Shown here piece by piece: positions 44,098 to 52,638 of a DNA stretch of 64,000 nt. Location of the stretch: positions 7,068,001-7,132,000 of the forward strand of contig NZ_CP070225.1 in the NCBI RefSeq assembly GCF_021631985.1, in the 5' to 3' direction. Each line of letters begins with the position of its first letter. Within the stretch, counting starts at the first letter, position 1. The notes beneath the pieces were generated by a model that saw only the letters and a program-made list of their open reading frames with translations, was not told where the DNA came from and made no database searches. A program made the position numbers and the translations under genes. Source of the DNA: Sandaracinus amylolyticus. Its GTDB lineage: Bacteria > Myxococcota_A > Polyangia > Polyangiales > Sandaracinaceae.

Positions 44098-44429
44098 GCG
44101 CAGCGCCGGCAGAGCTTCCCGACGTGTTCCAGGGCGAGCTCGATGGTGCGCTCTTCGAGGCGCTGTTCGACGACCTCGCGCGCTTCGCGACCATCGAGAG
44201 CGTGCACCTCAAGAGCGGCCCCGACGCCCACGCCGACGAGACCCCGATCACCCTCGACAAGGCACGCCTGCTCCTCGTGCTCGGCAGCGTGCACGGCGTG
44301 CGCATCCGCTATCAGCACGAGGGCGTCGAGTGGATCGACACCATCCTGCGTGGCCGGCGCGCGCTGCGCCTCGTGCGCCTGCGCGTCCCCGGCGCGCGCC
44401 CGAAGCGCCGCCTGCAGGTCGTGCGCTGA
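44094..44429 (+). CDS. Hypothetical nap-linked protein
   Basis: A 111-residue basic protein with no signal or membrane segment. It has an alpha/beta appearance (ELDGALFEALFDDLARFAT, ARLLLVLGSVHGVRIRYQHEGVEWIDTILRG as its core, with VHGVRIRY and VEWIDTIL strands). Not recognised. It starts with ATG overlapping the ferredoxin stop (ATGA), so it is translated with napDABF, and ends at the palindrome before norE. A cytoplasmic assembly or regulatory role is the most one can infer. Confidence 0.7.
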   Translation: MSAAPAELPDVFQGELDGALFEALFDDLARFATIESVHLKSGPDAHADETPITLDKARLLLVLGSVHGVRIRYQHEGVEWIDTILRGRRALRLVRLRVPGARPKRRLQVVR

Positions 44430-44438
44430 TCGCGATCA
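44427..44438. promoter_or_regulatory. Perfect palindrome upstream of norE
   Basis: TGATCGCGATCA, a perfect 12-base palindrome with TGA-N6-TCA form. It begins at the stop codon of the preceding gene and its centre is 40 bases before norE (44473). Fits an FNR/NNR-type site driving norEF. Confidence 0.6.
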
Positions 44439-44472
44439 GTGCGCGTCGGACGCACGCGTGCACGTCGCACGC

Positions 44473-45072
44473 ATGACCGATCTGGTGCTCGAACGATCCT
44501 CCGCCGCGAGAACGAGAGCGCTCGACGATCCGCCCGGCGGAGTGCTCATGTGGATCGTCGTCGCGGTCGAGCTCGTCGCGTTCGCGATCGTGCTCGTGTT
44601 GATCGCGCTCGTGCGGATCCAGCAGCCCGACGTGTTCCGCGCCGGACAGGACGCGCTCTCGCCCGCATCGGGCCTCGCGCTCACGCTCGCGCTGGTCACG
44701 AGCGGTTGGCTCACCGCGGAAGCGGTACACGCGCACCGCGAAGGAGCGCTCGGTCGCGCGCGACGCCTCTACGGCGGCGCGGTCGTCACCGGGCTCGTGT
44801 TCGTCGCGCTGAAGAGCGCCGACACGATCACGAAGATCGGCGCGGGACACGGGCTCGGCGTCGACGACTTCTGGGACGCGTACCTGCTCGGCACGGGCTT
44901 CCACTTCGCGCACGTGATCGTCGGGCTCGGCATGCTCGCGTGGGTCGGCGCGCGCGTCGGTCGCACGCGCTTCGAGGATCCCGAGACCGCCGTCGCGGGC
45001 ACCGCGCTCTTCTGGCACATGTGCGACGTCGCGTGGTTCTTCCTCTTCCCGCTCTTCTTCGCGAGGTCGTGA
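44473..45072 (+). CDS. norE: NorE, cytochrome oxidase subunit III-like
   Basis: A 199-residue membrane protein with five predicted helices. COX3-family traits: MWIVVAVELVAFAIV, GFHFAHVIVGLGML and the closing ALFWHMCDVAWFFLFPLFF. NorE is not needed for catalysis but raises activity of the cytochrome c-dependent NO reductase. It overlaps norF by one base and probably belongs to one unit with the nap genes or its own FNR-like promoter. Confidence 0.88.
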   Translation: MTDLVLERSSAARTRALDDPPGGVLMWIVVAVELVAFAIVLVLIALVRIQQPDVFRAGQDALSPASGLALTLALVTSGWLTAEAVHAHREGALGRARRLYGGAVVTGLVFVALKSADTITKIGAGHGLGVDDFWDAYLLGTGFHFAHVIVGLGMLAWVGARVGRTRFEDPETAVAGTALFWHMCDVAWFFLFPLFFARS

Positions 45073-45284
45073 TGCGCATCGCAGCCTGGGCCCTGCTCGT
45101 CGCGCTCGCGGTCTTCGCGGTGCTCTCGGGAGACGTCGTCGTCGGCCTCGCGGTCGGCGCGGTGAAGTGCGCCGTCGTCGGCGCCGAGTACATGGAGCTG
45201 CGCCACGCGCATCGACTCCATGCGCTCGCGGCGCTCGGTGCGGTCGTGGTGATGACGGTCGCGCTGGTGGCGATCACGTCGTGA
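45072..45284 (+). CDS. norF: NorF, small membrane protein
   Basis: A 70-residue protein with two helices (WALLVALAVFAVLSGDVVVGLAV and ALAALGAVVVMTVALVA; read by their cores LLVALAVFAVL and GAVVVMTVALVA), like COX4-type/NorF. The region VKCAVVGAEYMELRHAH is the family core. Partner of NorE. Its last 11 bases overlap the convergent protoporphyrinogen-oxidase-like gene. Confidence 0.82.
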   Translation: MRIAAWALLVALAVFAVLSGDVVVGLAVGAVKCAVVGAEYMELRHAHRLHALAALGAVVVMTVALVAITS

Positions 45285-46620
45285 GCGCGCGCGCGGCGGC
45301 GAGCCCGGTCGCGAGACAGTCGGGCACGCCGACCCCGCCGCTCGCACCGCCCGCGAGGTGCACGCGCCCGATCTCCCGCGCACGCGCCTCGATGCGCGCG
45401 CGACGCGCGGGGTGACCGACCGTCGGCACCGGCAGCGCGCTGCGACGGCGGCGCAGCCGCGTGAGCCGCGGGCGCGCGCGGATGTCGAGCAGCGGCTCGA
45501 GCTCGAGCCGTGCGAGCTCGATCACCTCGTCGTCCGTCGCGCCGCTCGCGTCGATCACCGAGCGGAAGAGCACCGCGCCCTCGGGCGCGCGGGCGTGCCA
45601 CTTCATGCTCGCCCAGGTGCATGCGCGCGTGCGCGCCCCCGGCGTCGCGACGACGTGCCCGGTGCCGTCGAGCGGGTGATCGACGGCGCGCCGATCGTAG
45701 GCGAGCGTGACCACGTCGGCGTCGACGAGCTTCACCGCGGACAGCTCGCTCGCGAGATCGCTCGAGAGCCTGCCGAGCATCTGCGCCGCGGTGGGCGCGG
45801 GCACCGCGACGACCACCGCGTCGGTGTCGATCGCGCCGCTCGAGGTGCGCACCCGGAATCGACCGCAAGACGCGCGTACCACGTCGAGCACCGTCGTGCG
45901 GCGCACGATTCGCTGGGTGCCGATGGCGCCGGCGAGCCTGCCGATCAGCGTGTCCATGCCCCCGCGCAGCGCCGCGAGGCCCGGCGTCGGGGGACGTCGC
46001 GACGCGCGGAGCACCGCGAGCCCGAGGCTCCCGTGATCGCGCACCATCGCGCGCAGGTGCGGCATCGTCGCGTCGAGATCGAGCTCGTCGCCGCGCACGC
46101 CGTAGATCGCGCGGAGCAGGGGATCGACGAGGCGCGCGCGGGGCTCGTGCCCCATGCGGCGCTCGACGAAACGCGCGACGGACGTGCTCTCCGGCGCGCT
46201 GCGCGAGACGAGCGGCTCGAACATCAGGCGCGCCTTGCCCGCCGCGCTCAGGAGCGGCGAGCCGAACAGCGCGAAGGGCGCGCGCGGCACGAGGCCCGCG
46301 AGCCCTTCGGGCAGCGGCACCAGGTGCCCCGCCTCGTCCGCGACGTACGCGCGGCGCGGCGCCGGCCCTTCGCGCACCAGCTGATCACTCATCCCGAGCG
46401 CGTCGATCACCTCGCGCGCGGCGGGGCGCGCCTCGAGGATCGCGTCGGGCCCGTGCTCGATCACGAAGCCGTCGTCGGTGCGCTCGGTCTCGACGAGACC
46501 ACCGAGGCGCGCGCTCGCCTCGAGCACCTCGACCGCGATGCCCTTCGACGTCAGCGCCCACGCGGCCGCGAGGCCGGCGACGCCGCCTCCGATCACGACC
46601 ACGTGCTGCACGCGGGTCAC
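45274..46620 (-). CDS. Protoporphyrinogen oxidase-like flavoprotein
   Basis: A 448-residue FAD amine-oxidase-fold enzyme of the HemY/PPO type, which oxidises (copro)porphyrinogen. FAD motif VVVIGGGVAGLAAAWAL, EASARLGGLVETE, DDGFVIEHGPDAIL, RMGHEPRARLVDPLLRAIYG (family block by its VDPLLRAIYGVRGDELD part), and the C-terminal HLAGGASGGVGVPDCLATG. GTG 46620 overlaps the stop of the radical SAM gene. Last gene of the nor operon; supplies heme b for NorB/NorC, or a modified tetrapyrrole. No nirS is present, so heme d1 would not be needed. Confidence 0.87.
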   Translation of the reverse strand: MTRVQHVVVIGGGVAGLAAAWALTSKGIAVEVLEASARLGGLVETERTDDGFVIEHGPDAILEARPAAREVIDALGMSDQLVREGPAPRRAYVADEAGHLVPLPEGLAGLVPRAPFALFGSPLLSAAGKARLMFEPLVSRSAPESTSVARFVERRMGHEPRARLVDPLLRAIYGVRGDELDLDATMPHLRAMVRDHGSLGLAVLRASRRPPTPGLAALRGGMDTLIGRLAGAIGTQRIVRRTTVLDVVRASCGRFRVRTSSGAIDTDAVVVAVPAPTAAQMLGRLSSDLASELSAVKLVDADVVTLAYDRRAVDHPLDGTGHVVATPGARTRACTWASMKWHARAPEGAVLFRSVIDASGATDDEVIELARLELEPLLDIRARPRLTRLRRRRSALPVPTVGHPARRARIEARAREIGRVHLAGGASGGVGVPDCLATGLAAARALTT

Positions 46621-47726
46621 GACGCCCTCACGAGGCGCGCGGGGTCGAGCAGCCGCGGCTGGTACGAGCACGCCGGATCTTCGGCGAGCGCATCGCCGGT
46701 GACCGCGTACGCACGCGCACGCGAGCCGCCGCACACCTTGCGGAACTCGCACACGCCGCACTTGCCGCCGAGCCCATCGGGCTCGCGCAGCGCGCGGAAG
46801 AGCGGGTGATCGCGATAGATCGCGGCGAGCCCTTCACTGCGCACGTCGCCGCACGCGATCGGGAGGAACCCGCTCGGATAGACCTCGCCGACGTGCGAGA
46901 CGAAGGCGACGCCCTGCCCGTCGTTCACGCCGCGCACCGCGCGTCCGATTCCGTCGCGCAGCCCCACCACGTCGTCGCGCTTGAACTTGCGCTGCAGGAG
47001 CACACGCCGGAAGTGCGGCGCCGCCGTGGTCTTCACGTCGAACACGCGCCGCTGCGCGACCGTCGCGAGCCACTCGAGGAGCAGCTCGACCTCGTCGCGA
47101 TCGAGGCACGCGAGATCGGAGCCCCGTCCGGTCGGCACCACGAAGAACACGCTCCACAGCTCGATGCCGAGCTCGACGAGGTGCGCGACGATGTGAGGCA
47201 GCTCGTGCTTGTTGAAGCGCGTGACCGACGTGTTCACCTGCGTCGTGATGCCGAGCGCGCGCGCGGCGCGCAGGATCTCGAACGTGCGGGCGTGCGATCC
47301 GTCCACACCGCGGAAGCCGTCGTGCATCCCACGGCTCGCGGCATCGAGGCTGACCGCGAGCCGCGCGAGCCCGGCGTCGCGCAGCTCGACGAGCAGCTCG
47401 CGCGTGATCAACGGCGTCGCGCTCGGCGTCAGTGCCACGCGCAGCCCGATGTCGGTGCCGTAGCGCACGAGCTCGACGAGGTCCTCGCGCTTCGCGGGAT
47501 CTCCGCCCGTGAGCACGACCAGCGGCGTGCCCATGTCGCGGATCGATCGCAGCAACGCCTTGCCCTCGTCGGTCGAGAGCTCGCGCGGATCGCGATCGGG
47601 GATCGCACACGCGCGGCAGTGACGGCACGCGAGATCGCACGCGCGCGTCAGCTCCCAGAACACGAGGAACGGCGCAGTCGCGAAGGGTCCGCTGCGCGAC
47701 GAGGGCTCGTGTGTGGTCGGTTCCAT
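46617..47726 (-). CDS. Radical SAM/SPASM heme-synthesis-type protein (NirJ/AhbD-like)
   Basis: A 369-residue enzyme. Radical SAM motif CDLACRHC preceded by LVFWELTRA, GGDPAKREDL, and a SPASM-type end with CGVCEFRKVCGG and a final C in DPACSYQP. NirJ (heme d1) and AhbD (heme b from Fe-coproporphyrin) share this layout; the start APFLVFWELTRACDLAC is typical. Beside a protoporphyrinogen-oxidase gene and norD in a NirK organism, a role in heme b supply under low oxygen is more likely than heme d1. One base separates it from norD. Confidence 0.85.
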   Translation of the reverse strand: MEPTTHEPSSRSGPFATAPFLVFWELTRACDLACRHCRACAIPDRDPRELSTDEGKALLRSIRDMGTPLVVLTGGDPAKREDLVELVRYGTDIGLRVALTPSATPLITRELLVELRDAGLARLAVSLDAASRGMHDGFRGVDGSHARTFEILRAARALGITTQVNTSVTRFNKHELPHIVAHLVELGIELWSVFFVVPTGRGSDLACLDRDEVELLLEWLATVAQRRVFDVKTTAAPHFRRVLLQRKFKRDDVVGLRDGIGRAVRGVNDGQGVAFVSHVGEVYPSGFLPIACGDVRSEGLAAIYRDHPLFRALREPDGLGGKCGVCEFRKVCGGSRARAYAVTGDALAEDPACSYQPRLLDPARLVRAS

Positions 47727-47727
47727 C

Positions 47728-49692
47728 TCACCGGGCCATGTCCGCACAGACCCGGCCCAGCGCCACTGCGAGGTGATCGGGATCAGCGACGACGGTGTGC
47801 CGTGAGGGACCGAACATGCGCGGGAGGTGGAAGCGCGCCTCGCGATCGAACGCGAGCGCGTGCACGTGGATCCCGTCGCGCTCGGCCTCGCGCACCGCCT
47901 GGCGCACGTCGGCGACGCCGTAGCGCCCTTCGTAACGATCGTAGTCGTTGGGCTTGCCGTCGGTGAGCAGGAGCAGGAGCTTGCGGCGCGCGGACGTGCG
48001 CGCGAGCAGGTGTGTCGCGTGGCGCAGCGCGGGCCCGATGCGCGTGTATCCGGCGGGCTCGATCGACGCGAGGCGATCACGCGACGCGTCCCAGCGCTCG
48101 CGCAGGCCCTTCACGATCGTGAAGCGACAGTCGCGGCGCGTGTGGCTGTGGAAGGTCGCGACGCCGAGCTCCACGTCGGATGCGTCGAGCGCCTCGGCGA
48201 TCGAGAGCGCGCTCTCGAGCTCGACGTCGAGCACGCGGCGATCGGCGACGTAGCCCTCGGTCGAGAGGCTCGCGTCGAGCAGGAGCAGCACCGCGAGCTC
48301 GGGCGCATGACGGCGGCGCGAGCGATAGAGGCGGTCGGGGCCCGAGCTCCCGCTGCGCAGCGACGCGAGGCGATCGACGACCGCGTCGTCGTCGACCTCG
48401 GTGCCGTCGAGCTGGCGCGCCCGCCATCGACGCGTGTGCTCGAGCCGCGCGAGCTCGGCGCGAATCGCGTCGACACGACGCGCGCTCCGCGCCCGCAGGG
48501 AACCGACGTACGCGCCGGCCTCTTCGGGCGTGACGCGCGCTCGCACGATCGAGGGGCGCACGCGGCACCACCCCGGCCGATAGCTGTGCTCCGCCTCGTG
48601 CCACTCGTCGTAGTCGAGGCCGTGCTCGTTCCGCGAGCCCTGGTCGACGAGATCGCCCGCCGTGCCCTCGAGCATCGCGTCGCAACGCAAGAGCGACTCG
48701 GTGCGCTCGGCGCCGCGCACCACCTCGCGGAGATCGAGCTCGTCGAGCGCGGCCGCGTGATCGTCGAGCTCGTCGCGACCATCGGTGCTCTTGCTCCCGC
48801 CGCGATGCTCCTCGGCGGTGTGGACCTTCTCGAACGAGTGCACGAGCGGGTTGTCCTGCTCCGGATCGTCGGGCAGCTCGACCCGCCGCACCTGCTCGCG
48901 TGGTCGCGCCCGCAGCTCCTTGCCCGACGCGAGCGATCCCGCGATCGCACCGGGATCGCGCTCGCTCGCGCGCTCGTCGGCGCCCGGCGCGCCGATCGCG
49001 CCCCAGATCACCGGGATGCTCGGAGCACGCGCACCACGATCCCCGAGCGCACGCAGCGCGGGGAGCAGCGCGTCGACGTCGCGCGCGAGCTCGTCCGCAT
49101 CGCGCGGTGCGCGGGCGATCGCGTGGATCAGCCACGCGCGCTCCGTCTCCGAGGCCCGATCTCGCGCGTCGTGATCGCCGAGCCGCGCGCGCACCAGGAG
49201 CTCGAGCGCTCGCTGCGCGGGAGGCACGTCGATCGGCCGGGCACGCGCGTCGAGCGCGCGCTCTTCGAGCAGCACGAAGCGCTCGATCGCGCCGGGGCAC
49301 AGCGCCAGCAGTCGCTCGCGGGTGGCGCTCGCCGCGAGCGCGGTCGCGAGCACCCGCGCGATCGGATCGATCCCCCCGTGATGGAGCCCGGCGCGCATCG
49401 CCGCGACGCTCCACGCCACGCGCATGCGATAGAGGTGCTCGTTGTCGTCACGTGTCGCGGCGAGATCGATCCGCGCCGGCAACAGGATCGCGCGCCCGGC
49501 GAAGCCTCCCTCGCGCTCGGCCTCGCGGATCTCGATCGGCACCTCGGCGAGCGCCGAGCCCACCACGCGCAGTCGCTCGCGCATCGCCTCGAGGGTCGCC
49601 TCGCGCGCGCGCTCCTCGGCGGTCGGCTCGGTGCGCGCGAGCTTGCGCGCCGCGCTCCACATCCACCCGAAGAGCGCCTCGTCCCAGCCCAT
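47728..49692 (-). CDS. norD: NorD, NO reductase activation protein with VWA domain
   Basis: A 654-residue cytoplasmic protein. C-terminal von Willebrand A domain about 470-650 with the MIDAS start LLLDASLSTEGY and LLLLTDGKPNDYDRYEGRYG, the NorD signature. The middle has acidic and charged linkers (HSFEKVHTAEEH) and EWHEAEHSYRPGWCRV. Works with the MoxR-type NorQ to insert metal into or activate NorCB. ATG 49692 lies two bases after the norQ stop. Longer frames upstream are noise. Confidence 0.92.
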   Translation of the reverse strand: MGWDEALFGWMWSAARKLARTEPTAEERAREATLEAMRERLRVVGSALAEVPIEIREAEREGGFAGRAILLPARIDLAATRDDNEHLYRMRVAWSVAAMRAGLHHGGIDPIARVLATALAASATRERLLALCPGAIERFVLLEERALDARARPIDVPPAQRALELLVRARLGDHDARDRASETERAWLIHAIARAPRDADELARDVDALLPALRALGDRGARAPSIPVIWGAIGAPGADERASERDPGAIAGSLASGKELRARPREQVRRVELPDDPEQDNPLVHSFEKVHTAEEHRGGSKSTDGRDELDDHAAALDELDLREVVRGAERTESLLRCDAMLEGTAGDLVDQGSRNEHGLDYDEWHEAEHSYRPGWCRVRPSIVRARVTPEEAGAYVGSLRARSARRVDAIRAELARLEHTRRWRARQLDGTEVDDDAVVDRLASLRSGSSGPDRLYRSRRRHAPELAVLLLLDASLSTEGYVADRRVLDVELESALSIAEALDASDVELGVATFHSHTRRDCRFTIVKGLRERWDASRDRLASIEPAGYTRIGPALRHATHLLARTSARRKLLLLLTDGKPNDYDRYEGRYGVADVRQAVREAERDGIHVHALAFDREARFHLPRMFGPSRHTVVADPDHLAVALGRVCADMAR

Positions 49693-49694
49693 GA

Positions 49695-50501
49695 TCAGAG
49701 CATCAGATCGACGACGTCCTGCATCGCCTGGAGCGTCGCGAGATCGTCGGAGAGCGGCTGCACGATCGCGTGCTGGCACGCCGCGCGGGGAGGCATTCCG
49801 GCGCGCGCGAGCCGTGCCGCCGCGACGACGAGGCGGGTGCTCACCGTCTCGGCCAGGCCGAGCTCGCCCAGGCTGCGGATCTTGCGCGCGACCGCGACGA
49901 GCTTGCGCGCCAGGGACGCGTCGACGCCCGCCTCCCGCGCGACGATCTCCGCCTCGATCGCCGGCTCCGGGTAGTCGAGCGCGATCGCGACGAAGCGCTG
50001 TCGCGTCGACGGCTTGAGGTCCTTGGGCCCGCGCCGATAGCCGGGATTGAAGCTCGCGACGAGCATGAACGCGGGCGGCGCGCGCAGCGTCTGGTCGTGT
50101 CGATCCACGTAGAGCTCGCGGCGGTGATCCGAGAGCGGATGCAGCACGACGATCACGTCCTCACGCGCCTCGGCGACCTCGTCGAGATAGAGGATCGCGC
50201 CCTCGCGCACCGCACGCGTGACCGGTCCGTCCTGCCACACGGTGTCGCCGCCCCGGACGAGCCAGCGCCCGAGCAGATCCGCCGCGCTCGTCTCGTCGTT
50301 GCACGCGACCGTGACGAGCGGCCGACCGAGCGCGGAGGCCATCGCCTCGACGAGGCGAGACTTGCCGCACCCGGTCGGCCCTTTGAGCAAGAGTGGCAGT
50401 CGGTGCTCGTACGCGGCGCGGAACACCTCGCACTCGCGCCCGACCGCGCGGTAGTACGGCGCCGCGCTCGCGCGCTCGAGCGCGCCACTGCCACCATCCA
50501 T
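49695..50501 (-). CDS. norQ: NorQ, MoxR-family AAA+ ATPase
   Basis: A 268-residue ATPase. Walker A KGPTGCGKS, Walker B ILYLDEVAEA, sensor motif VASFNPGY and an Arg-finger region PSTRQRFVAI. Pairs with NorD as a chaperone for the heme b3/FeB site of NorB. ATG 50501 overlaps the norB stop (ATGA). The match to CbbQ/NorQ is strong (PYYRAVGRECEVF start, DLKPSTRQRF). Confidence 0.94.
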   Translation of the reverse strand: MDGGSGALERASAAPYYRAVGRECEVFRAAYEHRLPLLLKGPTGCGKSRLVEAMASALGRPLVTVACNDETSAADLLGRWLVRGGDTVWQDGPVTRAVREGAILYLDEVAEAREDVIVVLHPLSDHRRELYVDRHDQTLRAPPAFMLVASFNPGYRRGPKDLKPSTRQRFVAIALDYPEPAIEAEIVAREAGVDASLARKLVAVARKIRSLGELGLAETVSTRLVVAAARLARAGMPPRAACQHAIVQPLSDDLATLQAMQDVVDLML

Positions 50502-51919
50502 CACTCGCCTCCCTCGTAGAGACGCATCGCGGGCGCGGGCAGAGCGTCGATGTCGCGACCCGCGGGACCGCGCACCGGCAGCGTGGAGCGCACGCCCTCG
50601 ACCTGCCCGACCGGGCGCCCGTGACGGATGAAGTTCCAGACGAACGCGACGATGCCGAGCGTGAACAGCGACGCCGCCATGATGAGCCCCCAGAAGTGCA
50701 CTTCGATCTCTCGCTGCACCGCGAGGAACTCCATGCCGACGCGCCGCTCGAGCACGACCTGCGTGACGCCCGCGACCGCGAAGGCGAGCGTCATCGCGAT
50801 CATCCCGACGTTCGACGCCCAGAACGCGAGCGTCGCCGAGGGTGCGTCGTAGAGCCGGCGTCCGGTGAGCATCGGCAGCGAGTGGACGATCACCGCGAGC
50901 ACGATCATCGCGTACGCGCCCCAGAACGCCATGTGGCCGTGCATCGCGGTCACCAGCGTGCCGTGCGTGTAGAGGTTCACCTGCGGGATCGTGTGCGCGA
51001 ACCCGAGGAACCCCGCGCCGACGAACGAGAGGATCGAGCAGCCGATCGTCCACGCGAGCGCGGTGCGGTTCGGATGCGCGCGTCCGCCGCGCTTCGCCAT
51101 CGTGATCGCGTAGGCGGCCATCCCGAGGAACGCCAGCGGCTCGAGCGCGCTGAAGACACCACCGATCATCAGCCAGTAACGTGGAGTGCCGATGAAGTAG
51201 TAGTGATGTCCGGTGCCGAGGATCCCCGAGAGGAACGTGAGCCCGACGATCACGTAGAGCCACTTCTCGATCACCTCGCGATCCACGCCCGTCAGCTTGA
51301 TCAGCAGATAGCTGAGGATCGCGCCCATGATGAGCTCCCACACGCCCTCGACCCAGAGATGGACCACCCACCATCGCCAGTACGAGTCCATCGTCTGGCT
51401 GGCAGTCGGGATCATCCCGGGCAGATAGAGCAGCGCCGACATCAGGAGGCCGAAGAAGAGCACCATCGACGTGGTGGTCTTCCGCTCGCTCTTCCAGATC
51501 GTGACTCCGATGTTCGCGATGAACATCAGGACGTCGACCACGACGAGGTAGTCGAGCGGGCGCGGGATCTCGAGGAACTTCCGGCCCTCCCACCAGTCGA
51601 AGTGGAATCCGATGATCGCGGTCACGCCGACGGTCACGAGCGCGGCGAGCTGCAGATACGCGAGCTTCGGCCACTCGAGCTCTCGCTGCGACTCCTCGGG
51701 CACGATGTAATAGGCGGCGCCCATGAACCCGCAGAGCAGCCACATCACGAGCAGGTTCGTGTGGGTCGCGCGCGCGGCGTGGAACGGGATCCAGTCGTGC
51801 AGCACGTCGTGCCCGGCGTGCGCGAACGCCATGATGAACCCGTAGACGATCTGCAGGGTGAACAGCAGCATGCACGTCGCGAAGAACCACCACGCGACGC
51901 GTTGCGACTCGTACTTCAT
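50501..51919 (-). CDS. norB: Nitric oxide reductase large subunit
   Basis: A 472-residue heme-copper-oxidase-family subunit that reduces two NO to N2O with electrons from NorC. Twelve helices. Key residues: HATHTNLLVMWL (heme b ligand region), WWVVHLWVEGVWELI (FeB His and conserved Glu), GTGHHYYFIG (two FeB His) and MHGHMAFWGAY (heme b3/b ligands). No N-terminal quinol-oxidase extension, so the cytochrome c-dependent type, agreeing with norC immediately upstream (overlap ATGA-type). The C-terminal 30 residues are a cytoplasmic Pro/Arg tail. Confidence 0.96.
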   Translation of the reverse strand: MKYESQRVAWWFFATCMLLFTLQIVYGFIMAFAHAGHDVLHDWIPFHAARATHTNLLVMWLLCGFMGAAYYIVPEESQRELEWPKLAYLQLAALVTVGVTAIIGFHFDWWEGRKFLEIPRPLDYLVVVDVLMFIANIGVTIWKSERKTTTSMVLFFGLLMSALLYLPGMIPTASQTMDSYWRWWVVHLWVEGVWELIMGAILSYLLIKLTGVDREVIEKWLYVIVGLTFLSGILGTGHHYYFIGTPRYWLMIGGVFSALEPLAFLGMAAYAITMAKRGGRAHPNRTALAWTIGCSILSFVGAGFLGFAHTIPQVNLYTHGTLVTAMHGHMAFWGAYAMIVLAVIVHSLPMLTGRRLYDAPSATLAFWASNVGMIAMTLAFAVAGVTQVVLERRVGMEFLAVQREIEVHFWGLIMAASLFTLGIVAFVWNFIRHGRPVGQVEGVRSTLPVRGPAGRDIDALPAPAMRLYEGGE

Positions 51920-52623
51920 CGCGCCTCCTCCTCGTCCTGTCGGGCCCGCAGCGTCGATAGATAGGTGGTCAGCTCACGAATCTGCACGTCGCTCAGCGGC
52001 AGTCGTGGCATCGCGGTCCCCTGTTTGATCGCGGGCGGATCGTGGAGCCACCGATCGATCCACTCCGCGTCGTAGCGGTCACCGACTCCATCGAGCGCCG
52101 GGCCGACGGTGCCGCCGCGTCCGCCCAGCGAGTGACACGCCGTGCACATCTGATCGAACACCGGCGGCCGGTGCTCGTCGCGCGCGACGGGCGCGCTGGA
52201 CGACGCCGCGAGCACCGGCGCGGGCGGGAACCCGTTGAGGTCCATCTCGCCGATCCAGCGGAGGAACGCGACGAGATCGTCGATCTCCTGCTCGCTCAGA
52301 TCGTATCGCTGCATGCGGCGCTGCCCCGGATACATCGACTCCGGATCGCGCAACATCGAGCGGATGAACTCCGGTCCTCGACGCTCGTACACACGAGTCA
52401 GCTCGGGCGCGTAATAGGCACCCTCACCGAGCAGCGTGTGACATCCCATGCAGTTGTGGGCCTCCCAGAGGTCCTTTCCGCGCCGCACCTCGGGCGTCAG
52501 GTTCTCCTCGTGCGTCTGCTCGGGCACGCGCGCGAGCGTGTCGGCGGTGAGCAACAGGAACGCGACCGAGCAGAGCCCGGTGCCCACCAGGAAGAACGTC
52601 TTCGCCGCGGATTTGGAGAGCAT
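51916..52623 (-). CDS. norC: NorC cytochrome c subunit with extra heme domain
   Basis: A 235-residue subunit. N-terminal anchor helix FFLVGTGLCSVAFLLLTADTLA then the NorC domain with CMGCHTLLGEGAYYAPELT, characteristic of NorC. After about residue 120 a second cytochrome c domain follows with CTACHSLGGRGGTVGPALDGVG and a Met in GTAMPRLPLSD. Usual NorC is near 150 residues with one heme, so this is a fusion with a c-type cytochrome that may serve as built-in donor. ATG 52623 is 15 bases after the HiPIP-like gene. Confidence 0.93.
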   Translation of the reverse strand: MLSKSAAKTFFLVGTGLCSVAFLLLTADTLARVPEQTHEENLTPEVRRGKDLWEAHNCMGCHTLLGEGAYYAPELTRVYERRGPEFIRSMLRDPESMYPGQRRMQRYDLSEQEIDDLVAFLRWIGEMDLNGFPPAPVLAASSSAPVARDEHRPPVFDQMCTACHSLGGRGGTVGPALDGVGDRYDAEWIDRWLHDPPAIKQGTAMPRLPLSDVQIRELTTYLSTLRARQDEEEAR

Positions 52624-52638
52624 GGCAGTCCGCCTCGC

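Noticed and set aside
46617-47726. Heme d1 synthesis gene nirJ
   Set aside because: No nirS or other nirDEFGHL genes in the window and nitrite reductase is the copper type, so the heme d1 role is not supported.
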